In this document: positions 4,432-5,368 of the stretch, one piece after another
Numbering within the stretch: position 1 is the stretch's first letter
Layout of the letters: each line of letters begins with the position of its first letter
Assembly (NCBI GenBank): GCA_900552425.1
Contig: URZR01000131.1
Span: 1-5,368 of the forward strand
Direction of reading: 5' to 3'
Source: an uncultured Collinsella sp.
GTDB taxonomy: Bacteria; Actinomycetota; Coriobacteriia; Coriobacteriales; Coriobacteriaceae
Length of the DNA stretch: 5,368 nt
Translations under genes and position numbers: made by a program
Notes under the pieces: generated by a model
Told to the model about the DNA's origin: nothing
Databases searched by the model: none
Seen by the model: only the letters and a program-made list of their open reading frames with translations

Positions 4432-5368
4432 CTTCCACCAACTCCAACAAGGGTCGCGCCGTCGTGCTTTCCGCCGCGTGCGTCACCATGTTTTTCATCA
4501 GCTCCATCGCGCTGTATTCCGTCGTGAGCAAGAACCTGCTCGCCGTCTACCCCGAGTGGTCCAGTGCCCTGACCTGGGCTTTCCCGGTCTTTCAGACCAT
4601 CATGGCCGTAACGGGCATCTTCGCCGGCCGCATCTCCGATAAGATCGGCCCGCGCAACGTCGTGATCGCCGCCGCCGTGTGCTACGGCCTGGGCTGGTTC
4701 ATGTCCGGCACCGTTACCGAGCCGTGGCAGTTCTACCTGTGGTTCTCGCTCGTCGCCGCTGTCGGCAACGGCCTGGGCTACAACCCGGCACTCACCACGG
4801 GTCAGAAGTGGTTTATCGACAAGAAGGGCCTCGCCTCCGGCATTACGCTCGCCGCTTCGACCGCCGGCCCCGCCGTGCTGTCCCCGGTGCTCGCCTCGCT
4901 GCTCATCCCGAGCCTCGGCATCTTTGGCGCCCTCAAGGCGCTCGGCGTCATCTTCTTTGTGACGATCGCCGCCTCCGCCCTGTTCCTGAAGGCCCCCGAG
5001 GCCGGCTGGCTGCCCGAGGGCTTCGAGGCCCCCAAGGGCGGCGCACACGCCGGCACCTTCGGCGACCTCACCCCGGGCGAGATGGTCAAGACCCCGCGCT
5101 TCTGGGTCCTCATCGTCACCTTCGCCTTTGCTGCCACTGCAGGCACCCTGCTCGTGGGCAAGGTTGCCTCCATCGCCGCCGTCCAGCTCTTCGCCGACCC
5201 CACGAGCGCCGCGGCCGTCGCCCTCGGTGGCGTGGTGGTCTCCGTCAACACCTGCGCCAACCTGGTCGGCCGTCTGTCCTTTGGCCAGATCATCGACAAG
5301 CTCGGCGCCTACAAGTCGCTGCTCATCAGCCTTGTCGTCACCATCGTCGCGCTCGTCATCATGTCGAT
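4428..5368 (+). CDS. MFS transporter, OFA (oxalate/formate antiporter-like) family, N-terminal part
   Basis: The frame stays open from ATG 4428 to the end of the window (313 codons plus two bases); the C-terminal quarter or so is missing. About eight and a half of the expected 12 membrane helices are visible (near 13-33, 47-67, 77-95, 99-117, 137-160, 167-187, 224-250, 261-281 and 295 onward). The loop between helices 2 and 3 carries the MFS signature GRISDKIGPR (67-76). OFA-like features are KWFIDKKGLASG (127-138), the TFGDLTPGEMVKTPRFW entry to helix 7 (210-226), the AGTLLVGKVASIA stretch in helix 7 (238-250), and NLVGRLSFGQIIDKLG (278-293). Characterised OFA members such as OxlT exchange small carboxylates, so an organic-anion substrate is a fair inference. 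Coupling to the SDR gene suggests uptake of its substrate or export of its product. Translation may be coupled to the short ORF at 4390-4431. Confidence 0.88.
   Translation, partial: MTSTNSNKGRAVVLSAACVTMFFISSIALYSVVSKNLLAVYPEWSSALTWAFPVFQTIMAVTGIFAGRISDKIGPRNVVIAAAVCYGLGWFMSGTVTEPWQFYLWFSLVAAVGNGLGYNPALTTGQKWFIDKKGLASGITLAASTAGPAVLSPVLASLLIPSLGIFGALKALGVIFFVTIAASALFLKAPEAGWLPEGFEAPKGGAHAGTFGDLTPGEMVKTPRFWVLIVTFAFAATAGTLLVGKVASIAAVQLFADPTSAAAVALGGVVVSVNTCANLVGRLSFGQIIDKLGAYKSLLISLVVTIVALVIMS

Noticed and set aside
4293..5048. 251-codon open frame on the minus strand opposite the MFS gene
   Set aside because: The plus-strand frame encodes MFS motifs and regular membrane helices; this one is Gly/Ala/Glu-rich mirror sequence.
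1..5368. tRNA, rRNA, CRISPR arrays, phage genes or insertion-sequence transposases
   Set aside because: None was seen. The only repeat-like elements are the palindrome at 2180-2285 and short dyads.

Overview
The window is GC-rich, densely coding DNA, best matched by a gut actinobacterium. The protein style suggests Coriobacteriia, perhaps Collinsella. That placement is inferred from recalled protein families and composition; no rRNA or other marker is present to test it. Both ends are cut inside genes.

Region 1 (1-2165, + strand): the last 34 codons of one ABC exporter half, then a complete 681-residue second half. The second half has the layout of the catalytic (TM288/BmrD/LmrD-like) subunit of a heterodimeric exporter. 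Its six-helix membrane domain is followed by an NBD with a canonical Walker B glutamate. An unusually long linker of about 80 residues separates the two domains. The genes are 14 bases apart and surely cotranscribed.

Region 2 (2166-2368): the intergenic space between convergent genes. It holds a 106-base palindrome (38-base arms, 34 of 38 symmetric, with a small nested hairpin in the loop) and then a strong 12-bp GC-rich hairpin terminator that lies between the two converging transcription units.

Region 3 (2369-5368): a divergent regulator/catabolic cassette. A LysR-type regulator on the minus strand faces a short-chain dehydrogenase/reductase (SDR) and an OFA/OxlT-like MFS carrier on the plus strand. 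The 233-base divergent region holds a perfect 12-bp palindrome overlapping a plausible -35 box, plus a second dyad. This arrangement suggests that the LysR protein senses a small, probably anionic, metabolite, the MFS carrier moves it and the SDR oxidises or reduces it. The substrate cannot be read from the sequence.

The most unusual points are: a possible 13-codon leader peptide with a Pro-Pro-Pro run, whose stop overlaps the MFS start as ATGA; an SDR with Thr in place of the catalytic Ser, plus a C-terminal extension of about 40 residues; and the large intergenic palindrome. None of these amounts to a proven new system.
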